Shown here piece by piece: positions 20,150-31,189 of a stretch of DNA of 64,000 nucleotides; the stretch's first letter is position 1; every line of letters starts with the position of its first letter. The notes below the pieces were generated by a model. That model ran no database searches and was not told where the DNA came from. It was given only the letters and a program-made list of their open reading frames with translations. The translations under genes were made by a program, and so were the position numbers. The DNA is taken from contig CM070874.1 of assembly GCA_036365515.1 (NCBI GenBank), positions 20,712,209-20,776,208 on the forward strand, read 5' to 3'. The DNA comes from Torymus aiolomorphi. Taxonomy: Eukaryota > Arthropoda > Insecta > Hymenoptera > Torymidae.

Positions 20150-23100
20150 TTCGGGAAACTATTATTCTTATCAATATTTATTCTCCAGAAACACACGGCT
20201 GATACACGTCAAACCACGGCGCCAGTATTCCCTGGTTTTATTTATTCTACGGAATGTCCTGCAAGTTTTCCATAACTTTATTCTGCTACGAAATGTTACG
20301 GCTGATATACGGAATCCCACGCTCGCAATTTTTCCCTGACTTTCCTTTAGTATGCTACGGAATATTATGACTGATATACGGAATCCTACTGCAGCAATTT
20401 TTCCGTGACTTTATCATTTTACGGAATGACACGGCTGATTTACGGAACCTCACGGCTGCAATATTTTCCTGATCTTATGATTCTACGGAATGCTACGGCT
20501 GATATACGGAATCCCACTGCCGCAATTTTTCCGTGACTTTATCATGTTACGGAATCACACGGCTGATTTACGGAATCTCACGGCTGCAATTTTTTCCTGA
20601 TCTTATGATTCAGGAAATACGGAATGTTACGGCTGATGTACGGAATCCCACGACCGCAATTTTTCCGTGACTTTATCATGCTACGGAATCACACGGCTGA
20701 TTTACGGAACCTCACGGCTACAATTTTTTTCCTGATCTTATGATTGTACGGAATATTACGGCCGATTTACGGAACGTCAAGACCGCAATTTATCCCTGAC
20801 TTTATCGTGCTACGGAATCACACGGCTGATTTACAGAACATCACGGCCGCAATTTTTCCCTGACATTATCATGCTACGGAATCACACGGCCGATTTACGG
20901 AACATCACGGCCGCAATTTTTCCCTGATGTTATGATTGTACGGAATGGTACGACTGATGTACGGAATCCCACGACCGCAATTTTTTCACGAATTTATCAT
21001 GCTACGGAATCACACGGCCGATTTACGGAACATCAGGGGCGCAATTTTTCCCTGACTTTATCATGCTACAGAATCACACGGCCGATTTACGGAACAGCAC
21101 GGCCGCAATTTTTCCCTGATCTTATGATTGTATGGAATGTCACGGATGATGTACGGAATCCCACGGCCGCAATTTTTCCCTGACTTTATCATGCTGCGGA
21201 ATCACACGGCCGATTTACGAAACCTCACGGCTGCAATTTTTTCCTGGTCTTATGATTGTACGGAATGTTACGGCTGATGTACGGAATCCCACGGCCGCAA
21301 TTTTTCCGTGACTTTATCATGCTACGGAATCACACAGCCGATTTACGGAACATCACGGCCGCAATTTTTCCGTGACTTTATCATGCTACGGAACCACACT
21401 GCCGATTTACGGAACATCACGGCCGCAATTTTTCCCTAACTTTATCCTGCTACGGAATCATACGGCCGATTTACGGAATCCCACGCCCCGCAATTTTTCC
21501 CTGACTTTCCTTTAGTATGCTACGGAATGTTATGACTGATATACGGAATCCTACTGCCGCAATTTTTCCGTGACTTTATCATTTTACGGAATCACACGGG
21601 TGATTTACGGAATCTCACGGGTGCAATTTTTTCCTGATCTTATGATTCAGGAAATACGGAATGTTACGGCTGATGTACGGAATCCCACGACCGCAATTTT
21701 TCCCTGACTTTATCATGCTACGGAATCACACGGCCGATTTACGGAACATCGCGGCCGCAATTTTTCCCTGACGTTATCATGCTACGGAATCATACGGCCG
21801 ATTTACGGAATCCCACGCCCCGCAATTTTTCCCTGACTTTCCTTTAGTATGCTACGGAATGCTACGGCTGATATACGGAATCCCACTGCCGCAATTGTTC
21901 CGTGACTTTATCATGTTACGGAATCACACGGGTGATTTACGGAATCTCACGATTGCAATTTTTTCCTGATCTTATGATTCAGGAAATACGGAATGTTACG
22001 GCTGATGTACGGAATCCCACGACTGCAATTTTTCCCTGACTTTATCATGCTACGGAATCACACGGCCGATTTACGGAACATTACGGCCGCAATTTTTCCC
22101 TGACTTTATCATGCTACGGAATCACACGGCCGATTTACGGAACATTACGGCCGCAATTTTTCCCTGACTTTATCATGCTACGGAATCACACGGCCGATTT
22201 ACGGAACATTATCGCCGCAATTTTTGCGTGACTTTATCATGCTACGGAATCGCATGGCCGATTTACGGAACATTACGTCTGCAATTTTTCCGTGACTTTA
22301 TCATGCTACGAAATCCCACAGCCGATTTACGGACCATTACGGCCGCAATTTTTCCCTGACTTTATCATGCTACGGAATCACACGGCTGATTTACGGAATC
22401 TCACGGCTGCAATTTTTTGCTGCTCTTATGATTCAGGAAATACGGAATGTTACGGTTGATGTACGGAATCCCACGACCGCAATTTTTCCGTGACTTTATC
22501 ATGCTACGGAATCACACGGCCGATTTACGGACCATTACAGCCGCAATTTTTCCCTGACTTTATCATGCTACGGAATCACACGGTCGATTTACGCAACATC
22601 ACGGCCGCAATTTTTCCCTGACTTTATCATGCTACGGAATCACACGGCCGATTTACAGAACATTACGGCCGCAATTTTTCCCTGACTTTATCATGCTACG
22701 GAATTACACGACCGATTTACGAAACCTCACGGCTGCAATTTTTTCCTGATCTTATGATTGTACGGAATATTACAGCTGATGTACGGAATCCCACGGCCGC
22801 AATTTTTCCGTGACTTTATCATGCTACGGAATCACACAGCCGATTTACGGAACATCACGGCTGCAATTTTTCCGTGACACTATCATGCTACGGAATCACA
22901 CGGCCGATTTACGGAACATCGCGGCCGCAATTTTTCCCTGACTTTATCATGCTACGGAATCACACGGCCGATTTACAGAACATTACGGCCGCAATTTTTC
23001 CCTGACTTTATCATGCTACGGAATCACACGGCCGATTTACGGAACATTACAGCCGCAATTTTTCCCTGACTTTATCATGCTACGGAATCACACGGCCGAT

Positions 23101-23225
23101 TTACGGAACATTACGGCCGCAATTTTTCCCTGACTTTATCATGCTACCGAATCACACGGCCGATTTACGGAACATTACGGCCGCAATTTTTCCCTGACTT
23201 TATCATGCTACGGAATCGCACTGCT
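20150..23225 (-). repeat. 64-bp satellite array, right arm
   Basis: About 48 units, twice the left array, in reverse orientation. Composed of homogeneous 64-bp blocks (especially 22040-23215) mixed with the diverged pair type; larger segments around CCTTTAGTATGCTACGG (20343, 21511, 21840) recur, showing expansion by duplication of multi-unit blocks. No coding content. Confidence 0.92.
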
Positions 23226-23429
23226 GACACACGGAATCCTACGGACCGCATTCTGTTTGTATTGATCGAGAACGGATCCTTACGGAGAATGGAAACGGAA
23301 CGAGTCGGAAGATAAAAGATAACCAAGACACACGGACGATAACGGAAACTATCTTTTGTATAATTTTTTACACGGCACTTTCTACGGGACACGGAAAATT
23401 ACGCGGGAGGGGTCCGAATAGACACCGTC

Positions 23430-23438
23430 GCAATATTT
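23430..23438. repeat. 9-bp target duplication, right (GCAATATTT)
   Basis: Identical to 13059-13067. Confidence 0.85.
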
Positions 23439-24445
23439 CATTATATGTAGGCTAGGCTTAAAACTGTGCATGACAATGCTTGATAGCAAGTTCTTATAAA
23501 TAAAATATATGTTTTCAATGAAAAGATTTGATCTTTTTTTATTAGTTAATAAAAATTTCATTGGATTTTCAACATATTCCAAGAAACTAAAAGTTAATTA
23601 AATCTATACAATATTGTACTTAATCATCAATTAAGTTACCAAATATGTTGCACAATGGGTGCATTTCTCAATTTAATAAAAACCTCTACTCATTGGAAAA
23701 ACCCATTTTATTTATGAGAAGATGATATTAAGTATAGTGATACGAATTCTTAAATCCCACACCTAATATTTTTAAAAACTTTCCAGACAACAAAAGCTCG
23801 ATTTATGACTACATTACACAATGTTATTTCACAACGCTTTCAAAAAAATTAGTAAACTGTTCAAGATTTGTTTAGGTTATACAACATGGTAAATGAGATA
23901 AAATTAAAAAAAAAATTTTGATCGCTTTACCTAGAAAGCATTAAAAGTTTACAGAAATGAAATATTTAATAAACTCGATGCTAGTAGATTTCATATCTTT
24001 TGATAATCACCAATTTCTATCAATAGTATGTTCGTGTACTTATCAAATTCAATTTTGCAATAAACAGTGGTTTACAGAGTGGTTTTCCAAAACATACTTT
24101 AAAAATGTATAACCTGGCAAATAAATATTTAGTTTGTGTAATGGTGCAATATAACCGATACTTTCCTTTGATAAAATTAAATAAGAAAAAAAAAGAATAG
24201 TAATATTCTTCATACATATATCCGGAAAAAACTTACAACATACAAAACAGATGCAAAAACTAGCTGGCTTTGCAACAAAAGTTGTATTTAAATATTTGAG
24301 AAAAAATTAATAAGTTTTCGACTATCCTTTTAAATAGACTTGCAACTAGCAAGAAATTGTGATGTACTTTTTTAGTAGCAAGTATTTAAAAAAGTATTGT
24401 TCTTCATTTTAGATAAACAATATACTCACTCAAACTCATTTCAAT
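23439..24445. other. AT-rich interior of the DDE/SWIM transposon, no gene seen
   Basis: Only short chance open frames. It would join 13058 directly if the nested foldback were absent. Confidence 0.5.
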
Positions 24446-24803
24446 AGGCCCGTTTCACTCAAAAAAATATAAGGACCAGATACGGAAATACTATGGGTTA
24501 GTATATCTATATATATGAGGAACAGTGCTTATTCCCGCTGTTCCTCGTATATATAGATATACTAACCCATGTTATTTCTGTTCGTTTCACAAGTGAACAG
24601 ACCATTCCGGTCGTTTCTCCTGTCTAATTAACAAAATAAATTAGTTAAAATAGACAATTTGAGTTAAATAGAATGAAGAAAAGTAACATTTTTTTATTTT
24701 ATTTTATTATATTTTAACACAATTTGTCTATTTCAAATCTTTTTTTTTATAACTAGACAGCAGAATCGACCGAAATAGTCGGTTCACTAGCGAAACGACC
24801 AAT
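24446..24803. mobile_element. small inverted-repeat element (MITE candidate)
   Basis: Ends GGCCCGTTTCACT and, reversed, GGTCGTTTCGCT; AATA on both sides could be a 4-bp duplication. It includes a strong hairpin, GGGTTAGTATATCTATATAT at 24496 paired with its reverse ending near 24571 around a 12-nt loop. Confidence 0.4.
24494..24572. repeat. 31-bp stem hairpin
   Basis: GGGTTAGTATATCTATATAT...GAGGAACAG pairs with CTGTTCCTC...AGATATACTAACCC, with one mismatch and a ~12-nt loop. Confidence 0.8.
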
Positions 24804-25054
24804 AAAAAAAACGCACCCCACATGCTGATATTCAATTACAGAACTATTTCAATCGTTTGTTACTTTAAAGCATATTTTTATCATTATAATTATGCAGATC
24901 GGTAGTTGAAGTACAGATGAATGTATACTCCATGCGGCACTTGACTATCTGCATATCAACTCATAATAATTAATATTGATGCATAGTTATAAATACATAC
25001 ATATGTTCATATGTTTCACGAATAATTCTGCAATATGCAGTTTCCCTGCGCCTG

Positions 25055-25805
25055 AAAAAGGCTATATCAGGCCCTTTGTAGCTACCGGAGAAGTAATACT
25101 CAATTCTAAAAAATTTTTTTCATTAAAAAAATTTTTAGAATATTTTTGTATGTCCTAACACGTATTGAACGATCTTCTTTGAGGTTATGTTCCAAAAACA
25201 TGGTAAAAAACACGAAAAAAATGTTTATAATTTAATTTTATAGCATTATTTGATGCAAAAATGGTAGTTCTGACAGTGAAATTTGAAGATATAGAAAGAA
25301 ATTGAAAAAAAATTGTCCATAAACACTTATTTAGCTATTGGTTTTGAGGTTATGTGCCAAAAACGTGGGAAAAATGCTTAAGAAATCGATTTTTTCGAAT
25401 TTTAAATATGTTCCGACTCGACGCAAATTCGGACACCGCCATTTGAAAGAACGGGAAAAAAATACACAAAAAATCATTATTTACAAGTTAGCCAAAAATT
25501 ACCTACATAACCTAAAAAATCATTGAAAAATTAAAAAATTTTTTCTCAGCTCATTTTTTTTTTAAATCTGAAAAAATCAGGCTGTATTCTTACTCAAAAA
25601 CACATGTCTGTGAATTTTTTCAGATTTTTTTAAAGAAAGGGTCGAGCGGAAAAAAACGTTTTTTAGGTTAGGAGACTCAAATCATCACCTAGGGAGCTGA
25701 AAATTTGGCTAGACAGGTTTTTAATAATGTACTTTCGAATGGTCAATCCCAAAAAAAAAATCCAGGTGAGTGCAATCTTGACCATCTTCTCCCGCTATAG
25801 CCTTT
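25055..25805 (-). repeat. right terminal inverted repeat of the DDE/SWIM transposon
   Basis: Reverse complement of 9387-10131; begins AAAAAGGCTATATCAGG inside and ends CTATAGCCTTT at the outer edge, then AT. Confidence 0.85.
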
Positions 25806-25807
25806 AT

Positions 25808-26577
25808 CCCAATTCGGGCTAACCTTAAGATATTAATCCAACAGAAAAAGAACGTCTCCAGTAATTGCACGAAAATTCAATATATAATTAATTATTTAAT
25901 ATAATATTAATTAATGTTTATCAAGAAACTGCATTTGAATTAATAGATTATTATTATACTAAATTAGCGATTAACCAATGCCGATTTACTAATCAGATAG
26001 TTGATATCAGTTCATTATGTATTTTACCCGAACTTTCAATGCTCATTTAAAGAAACCATTACGACCACCTCCCCGGCAAGATGGTTAACTCATAATAAGT
26101 TATCGCCACGCGGTGCAACTATTATAGTCCCGAGACGAAGTATGATTGTAACGCGAAATTCACAGTCATAAAATATACGTCAAACTCTCTTACCTTTTCT
26201 GGTCCTGCTTGATCGAGAATAGTTAGGGGTATAATTAAAATAATTCCTTTGAGTTGCTTCAGTTATAAAGAATGCGTTTTATCCTTTTTATTAAGGCCTT
26301 GTGTTTACAAAGAGGATCCAAATTCCCTTTTACAATATTATTCGTCCAATAGTACCCAAATAAGCATATGTGTATATTTTGCTCCGCTAATATTTCTCCT
26401 TGTATTTCGATTGATAGGTAGGTCTCTTTTTATATTAATTGAGAAACTAAGTATTTATTATTTACTCTATAACAATGTATTTTACTCTTTCTGATTTTAT
26501 ATTAATAATATTTCTTCAAATGTTCGCAATATTCTGTCTTTGAACAATTTAGTCAATTTATTCTTTTCGCTAATAAT
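25808..26577. other. noncoding stretch, no gene seen
   Basis: No recognisable coding frame or repeat ends. Confidence 0.5.
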
Positions 26578-27699
26578 TTCCGACTGTCGGGACAGAGAGA
26601 TTTTCGCGGGCAGGACACCTCAGACCCGCGAAAATTCTCTCCCACTACAACCGTTTGCTGTCTCTCTCTCTCACTCTCATTTCATATACGAACGCAGGTA
26701 AGGCAGGGAGCGCGAGAGATAGCCGGAAGGTGCTGCTACTGATCCAGCGCAGCGCCTGTTCTCCTTGCCCTCGTATGCGTTTCCTCGCGGTCGCCGCGCC
26801 AGATCAGTGCCATTGCCCTGCTAGCGCGGCGATTCCTGGTCACCGCGCAATTCTTATTTCCTAATTGTCTTTGCGCAATGGCAAGCTACAATGAATTTAA
26901 CACTCGTTGCGGCTTTAACAATAAATTGATAAAATTAAAAATTAATAAATTAATAATTAAAATATTGGCACGTAACACTCCCTAATATGCGTGGACCTCA
27001 TATCCCCCGTCTACTTAGGTTTAAAAATTATTTAAATAATCGTTTTGATTATTTTTCATGACTCCCTTATATGCGTGTACCTCGCGTTTCCCGACTGCTT
27101 GGGTTTAAAAATTATTTAAATAATAGTTTTGCTTATTATTTCATGTCTTCATGACTCTCTTATATGCCTGGACCTCGCGACTCCCGGCTACTTGTGTTTA
27201 AAAATTATTTAAATAATCGTTATGCTTATTATTTCATGTCTACATGACTCCCTTATATGCGTGGACCTCATAAACCCCGCCTACTTAGGTTTAAAAGCTA
27301 TTTAAATAATCGTTTTGCATATTTTTTCATGTCTACATGACTCCCTTATATGCGCGGACCTCATATCTCTGGCCTACTTGGGTTTAGAAATTATTTAAAT
27401 AACCGTTTTGCTTATTTTTTCATATCTACATGACTCCTTTATATGCGTGAACCTCACATACCCCGTCTACTCAGGTTTAAAAGCTATTTAAATAATCGTT
27501 TTGCTTATATTTTCATGTCTACATGACTTCCTTTTTTTCATGATTCCCTTATATGCGTGGACCTCACGTCCCCCGGCTACTTGGGTTTAAAAATTATTTA
27601 AATAATCGTTTTGCTTATTTTGTTATGTCTACATGACTCCCTTATATGCGTGGATCTCATATCCCCCGCCTACTTGTGTCCAACGCGCTGACAGTCGGC
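26578..27699. repeat. possible DNA element with hairpin head and 93-bp array
   Basis: CCGACTGTC at 26579 and its reverse GACAGTCGG near 27690 may be short inverted ends. Inside are a GC-rich hairpin (TTTTCGCGGG 26601-26610 with CCCGCGAAAA 26625-26634), a CT-rich GC-balanced block to about 26880, and the 93-bp tandem array. The delimitation is tentative. Confidence 0.35.
26982..27680. repeat. 93-bp tandem repeat, about 8 units
   Basis: Units start TATATGCGTGGACCTCA near 26986, 27070, 27163, 27256, 27349, 27442 and on to 27645; period 93 after a first unit of 84. Each contains TTTAAATAATCGTTTTGCTT and CATGACTCCC. Units differ by point changes, one by a short internal duplication near 27530. 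Confidence 0.93.
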
Positions 27700-27754
27700 T
27701 ATAGTATAATTATCCAACTATGTTCGGGTATCGTATGCTAAATTATTAATATAA

Positions 27755-27856
27755 TTATTGAAAATAGGGGAGATAGGGGAGATTTCTCGATTATAGGGAG
27801 AATAGGGGAGATGCTTGGAAATAGGGGAGAATAGGGAAATAGGGGAGAGAGTATGA
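27755..27856. repeat. degenerate AGGGGAGAT minisatellite
   Basis: Repeats of ATAGGGGAGA and AGGGGAGAT, about ten imperfect units. Confidence 0.8.
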
Positions 27857-27863
27857 CTCCTGT

Positions 27864-28173
27864 TATAATAAACTCATAAATATTTGAAAATTAGTACTTT
27901 ACACCTGCAATATCTGAAACTCAGCTAACTGCTTCTACTTGTGTTTTCTGAAAACAATTTGAAAAATGCCCACTTTTTTATATTTTATCGATTATCAACG
28001 AAGTGCACTAGTTTTTCATACTCAAAAATATTAGCATTTATTATTTATAATAATCTAAATAATCCTTTTCTTCATAAACGTTATAATCTTGTTTCTCAAC
28101 TTTTGATCCAAAATTGATTGACTAAAATATAAAAATAAAATACTAATTTTCAATCATTTATGAGCTTATTATA
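27864..28173. repeat. inverted repeat, ~33-bp arms
   Basis: TATAATAAACTCATAAATAT... (27864-27896) pairs with ...ATTTATGAGCTTATTATA (28141-28173). Probable small hairpin element. Confidence 0.65.
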
Positions 28174-28255
28174 AATAAATTAGGCCTTAAATCGAAAAAA
28201 TGATAAGATTATTTTCCTCAAAAACTATCAACTTTCAGAAAAAATTGGTATCAAT

Positions 28256-28410
28256 AAAAAGTGCTTAGAATTCATCAAAAAATGCATTAGAATTTTTTCA
28301 GAATTTTTCTTGAATTTTTTTTTAATTTAAGAAAAATTCGAGTATAAAAATTTTCACAATTGTCTCCAAAAATTCTATTACATTCTTTGATGAATTCTAA
28401 GCACTTTTTG
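28256..28410. repeat. inverted repeat, ~30-bp arms
   Basis: AAAAAGTGCTTAGAATTCAT near 28256 pairs with ATGAATTCTAAGCACTTTTT ending at 28409. Confidence 0.7.
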
Positions 28411-28824
28411 TAATTATCATTTTTTTCGAAAAGCTTATAGTTTTTTAGTTAAAGCGTCCTAAACATAATAAGCGAAAATCTCGTTTCGGACGCCATTTTG
28501 GATCATTCAGGTGACAAAATTAACTTTCCAAGGACAGTTTTTTCAAGTTCAGACAATCTCTCCACCATCTAAATTGGTTTCAAGATGATTGCATAACGGA
28601 CAGTTGATAAGAAATGACAAAAAATCCAAAAACAAAATTCTATGTTTTTTACACTTAAACTTCATTTTTGAGTAATAAAAACTTTTTTTTCTAATTGTGG
28701 ATGTCACCCTTGGAAAGATCGATGAAAAATCTATGAATTTCATGTGTTCAAAAATTTCTTAGGTCCAAATTTATCCCATCTAGAGAGCTCTGAAGAAGTG
28801 ATGAAAAAAGTGTCCCCGCGGGCG

Positions 28825-29409
28825 TTAAGGGGGTTAGTGCGGTAACATACAAGCCAAAAGTACAGCTGGTCGAACGCCGTACGCCTCACGCTCTCTCGAG
28901 TCTCCCCACTCTCAAAATTTCACGCGAGACTGTCCACGCACACATAGCGCCGCTTCATCTGTGTGTACATACACATAGAAGCGCTACGTCTGTGTAGACA
29001 CACACGCAGCGAGCCTTCGTTTGTTTACACGCACACAAGGACACGCGCGGCGTCGTCTACCCTGAGGCTACGTACTTTAAACAACTGTATCTCGAAAACG
29101 GTGAAGCTAGGCTTCCTGAAATTTGCAGAGGACATTCAAAGTATTGTCCTTAGTAACATATCTCTTTTTCTTTCAAGTCTTAAGAAAACTTTCCAAGTTA
29201 TTGACGAAAACGTTCATTTTTTTACATTTCATGACGACGGTCCCATAAGACACCGTGTTAAATTTCGTAACTTTGGGAGCTTATATCTCACAAACGGGGA
29301 AGCTAGGCTTTCTGAAATTTACAGATACTGCGTATAATAGTAATATGAGTCTACCCTGCAAATTTCAAGAAATTCTTAAGAAAAGCCAATATCGCACTAA
29401 CCCCCTTAA
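28825..29409. mobile_element. 585-bp nonautonomous element with TTAA ends
   Basis: TTAAGGGGGTTAGTGCG at 28825 and its perfect reverse complement at 29393-29409. TTAA at both tips fits a TTAA-targeting superfamily such as piggyBac, but the tips read GGG rather than the usual CCC, so the family is uncertain. The interior has GC-rich ACAC/GTGT blocks and two related ~130-bp segments (around 29095 and 29275, GAAGCTAGGCTT). The open frame across it (28963-29337) has no support. Confidence 0.6.
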
Positions 29410-29640
29410 TGGGTTAATATTATTCATCTCATGTCATAGATCCTGTCACTGAATTTTGTCAATGTACAATATAAAAAATCGATGCCAATTCATTGGCACG
29501 TAGCTTCCTCAAACATAATTTATTGATCCCTTTAATTAATTTTTACTTCTAATATTTAAAATTTAATACTTTATCTTGTACGGTTAGAATAACTAGGAGA
29601 GGATCATGGATCCGGATTCAGCTTCTACTGTGCGTTATAT

Positions 29641-30680
29641 CTTTTTTCGTAATGAACCGATTTTTTTGGGCAACGAACTTGATCTGAAGTTATATAAAAG
29701 CTACATCTGTGCCAAATTTCAGCACGATTGGGTAATTTTTACTCTTGTTATCGTGCGACAAGGAAAACGCAAATTTTTTTTAAAATAATTTTTTTCTAAA
29801 AAACAAATGAAGATAATCTCCTGAAATTTTAACCAAATATAGTCTTCTATAAATTTAATAAGTGGTTAAAATTTTAAGTCGATAAATCAAGTAATCTCTG
29901 AGAAAATGCGATTCGAAAATTAAAAAAAAAAATTTTTTACCTCAAATATCTTTTTTCGTAATGGACCGATTTTTTTGGGCAACGAACTCGATCTGAAGAT
30001 ATATAAAAGCTACATCTGTGCCAAATTTCAGGACGATTGGATAATTTTTGCTCTAGTTATCGTGCGACAACGAAAACACAAATTTTTTCTAAAATAATTT
30101 TTTTCTAAAAAGAAAATGAAGATAATCTCTTGAAATTCTAACCACATATAGTCTTCAACTAGTGTAATAACTGGTTAAAATTTCAAGTCGATAAATAAAT
30201 TATTTTTTGAGAAATTAATTTATGAAATATAAAAAAGTTTTCCTTAACAGCAATTGACAGAGTGAAGATTTTTAAATTTTAAAAAAGGAAAATATAGGTA
30301 ATTTAAATACCTTTCAAGAAAAGTTTATTATATTATGCAATAACGACTGTAAAATATGAAAAAATCAAAAAAACTGAAATTCAAAATTCGTTTTTGGAAA
30401 ATAATTTTTTTTTCTAAAAAACAAATGAAGATAATCTCTTGAAATTTTAACCACATATAGTCTTCAATTAGTGTAATAACTGGTTATTTATTTCAAGTCG
30501 ATAAATAAATTATTTTTTGAGAAATTAATTTATAAAATATAAAAAAGTTTTCCTTAATAACAATTGACAGAGAGAAGATATTTAAAATTTTAAAAAAGGA
30601 AAATATAGGCAGTTTAAATACCTTTCAAAAAAAGTTTATTATATTATGTAATAATGACTGTATGATATGAAAAAATCAAA
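29641..30680. repeat. direct repeats of about 305-309 bp
   Basis: CTTTTTTCGTAATG at 29641 recurs at 29950 with the next ~280 bp; the following segment (about 30108-30370) recurs at about 30411-30680. Together this is a slipped tandem set with two overlapping repeat phases. No gene. Confidence 0.85.
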
Positions 30681-30818
30681 ATCGTTTTTTGGTTATAAAA
30701 CAAAAAAAATTCAATAAAAACTCAAATCCATCAGAGTACCTTTCTTTTTCCGCGAGACAAAGAGAATAAGCTTTACCGGAAGAAAATCGGTCGATTCGTT
30801 TCGGAGATATGAAGAGTT

Positions 30819-30820
<2 letters not shown>

Positions 30821-30909
<89 letters not shown>

Positions 30910-31030
30910 GCACGCACGCACGCACGCATGCACGCACGCACGCACGCACACACGCACACACACATACACACACACACAAACACACACACACATACACACA
31001 CACACACGCACACAGACATACACACGCGCG
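30821..31030. repeat. CA microsatellite with CGCA interruptions
   Basis: Pure CA to about 30904, then CGCA units, then interrupted CA/TACA. The Thr-His and Cys-Val open frames across it are artefacts. Confidence 0.97.
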
Positions 31031-31189
31031 CGCGAAAACAAAAATGATCAAAATCAACTAATACACATACATCGCCTTAAAACATCTTTTTGAACATTTT
31101 TTTTTCGATAATTTTTTTCATCGTTACAAAGCTTCCTCTATGAGGAAGCAAAATACATTAAACATATATTTTCAACTATACAGGCTCAT

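Larger units (their letters stand above)
13068..23429. mobile_element. 10.36 kb giant foldback element (FB/MULE-like), satellite-armed
   Basis: Termini are GACGGTATCTATTCGGACC at 13068 and the near-identical reverse complement ending at 23429. A 9-bp duplication flanks them. Mirrored order from each end inward: ~220-bp unique end, 64-bp satellite array (about 1.5 kb left, 3.1 kb right), ~600-bp unique block, small gene A, tetranucleotide-like (GGTA/CCTA)n block, poly-G/poly-C block, small gene B, gene C or its relic, then a centre near 17470-17500. Long inverted repeats filled with tandem subrepeats and a 9-bp duplication are the hallmarks of Drosophila Foldback (FB) elements, mobilised by NOF, a MULE-type transposase. 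Family placement is inference: no transposase is seen inside. Confidence 0.82.
9387..25805. mobile_element. 16.4 kb DDE/SWIM DNA transposon (ISL2EU-like) with nested insertion
   Basis: The outer ends are AAAGGCTATAGCGGGA (9387) and its reverse complement ending at 25805, each preceded or followed by AT (9385-9386; 25806-25807), giving a 2-bp target duplication AT (TA is an equally possible reading). The terminal inverted repeats run about 745 bp (9387-10131 and about 25055-25805). The interior holds one transposase gene on the minus strand and an independent 10.36 kb foldback (13068-23429); without that insert the element would be about 6 kb. A 2-bp duplication, long TIRs and a DDE_4-type transposase fit the ISL2EU group of the IS5/PIF-Harbinger assemblage; that family name is inference. 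Confidence 0.75.

Noticed and set aside
26586..26977. Solo LTR (TG...CA) reading of the GC-rich block
   Set aside because: No matching flanking duplication and no second LTR; TG/CA ends alone are not enough.
28963..29337. 124-codon open frame
   Set aside because: Lies inside the TTAA-flanked nonautonomous element, across low-complexity ACAC blocks, with no motif.
30676..31093. Open frames of Cys-Val or Thr-His repeats
   Set aside because: CA microsatellite read-through; the same applies to 8819-9058.
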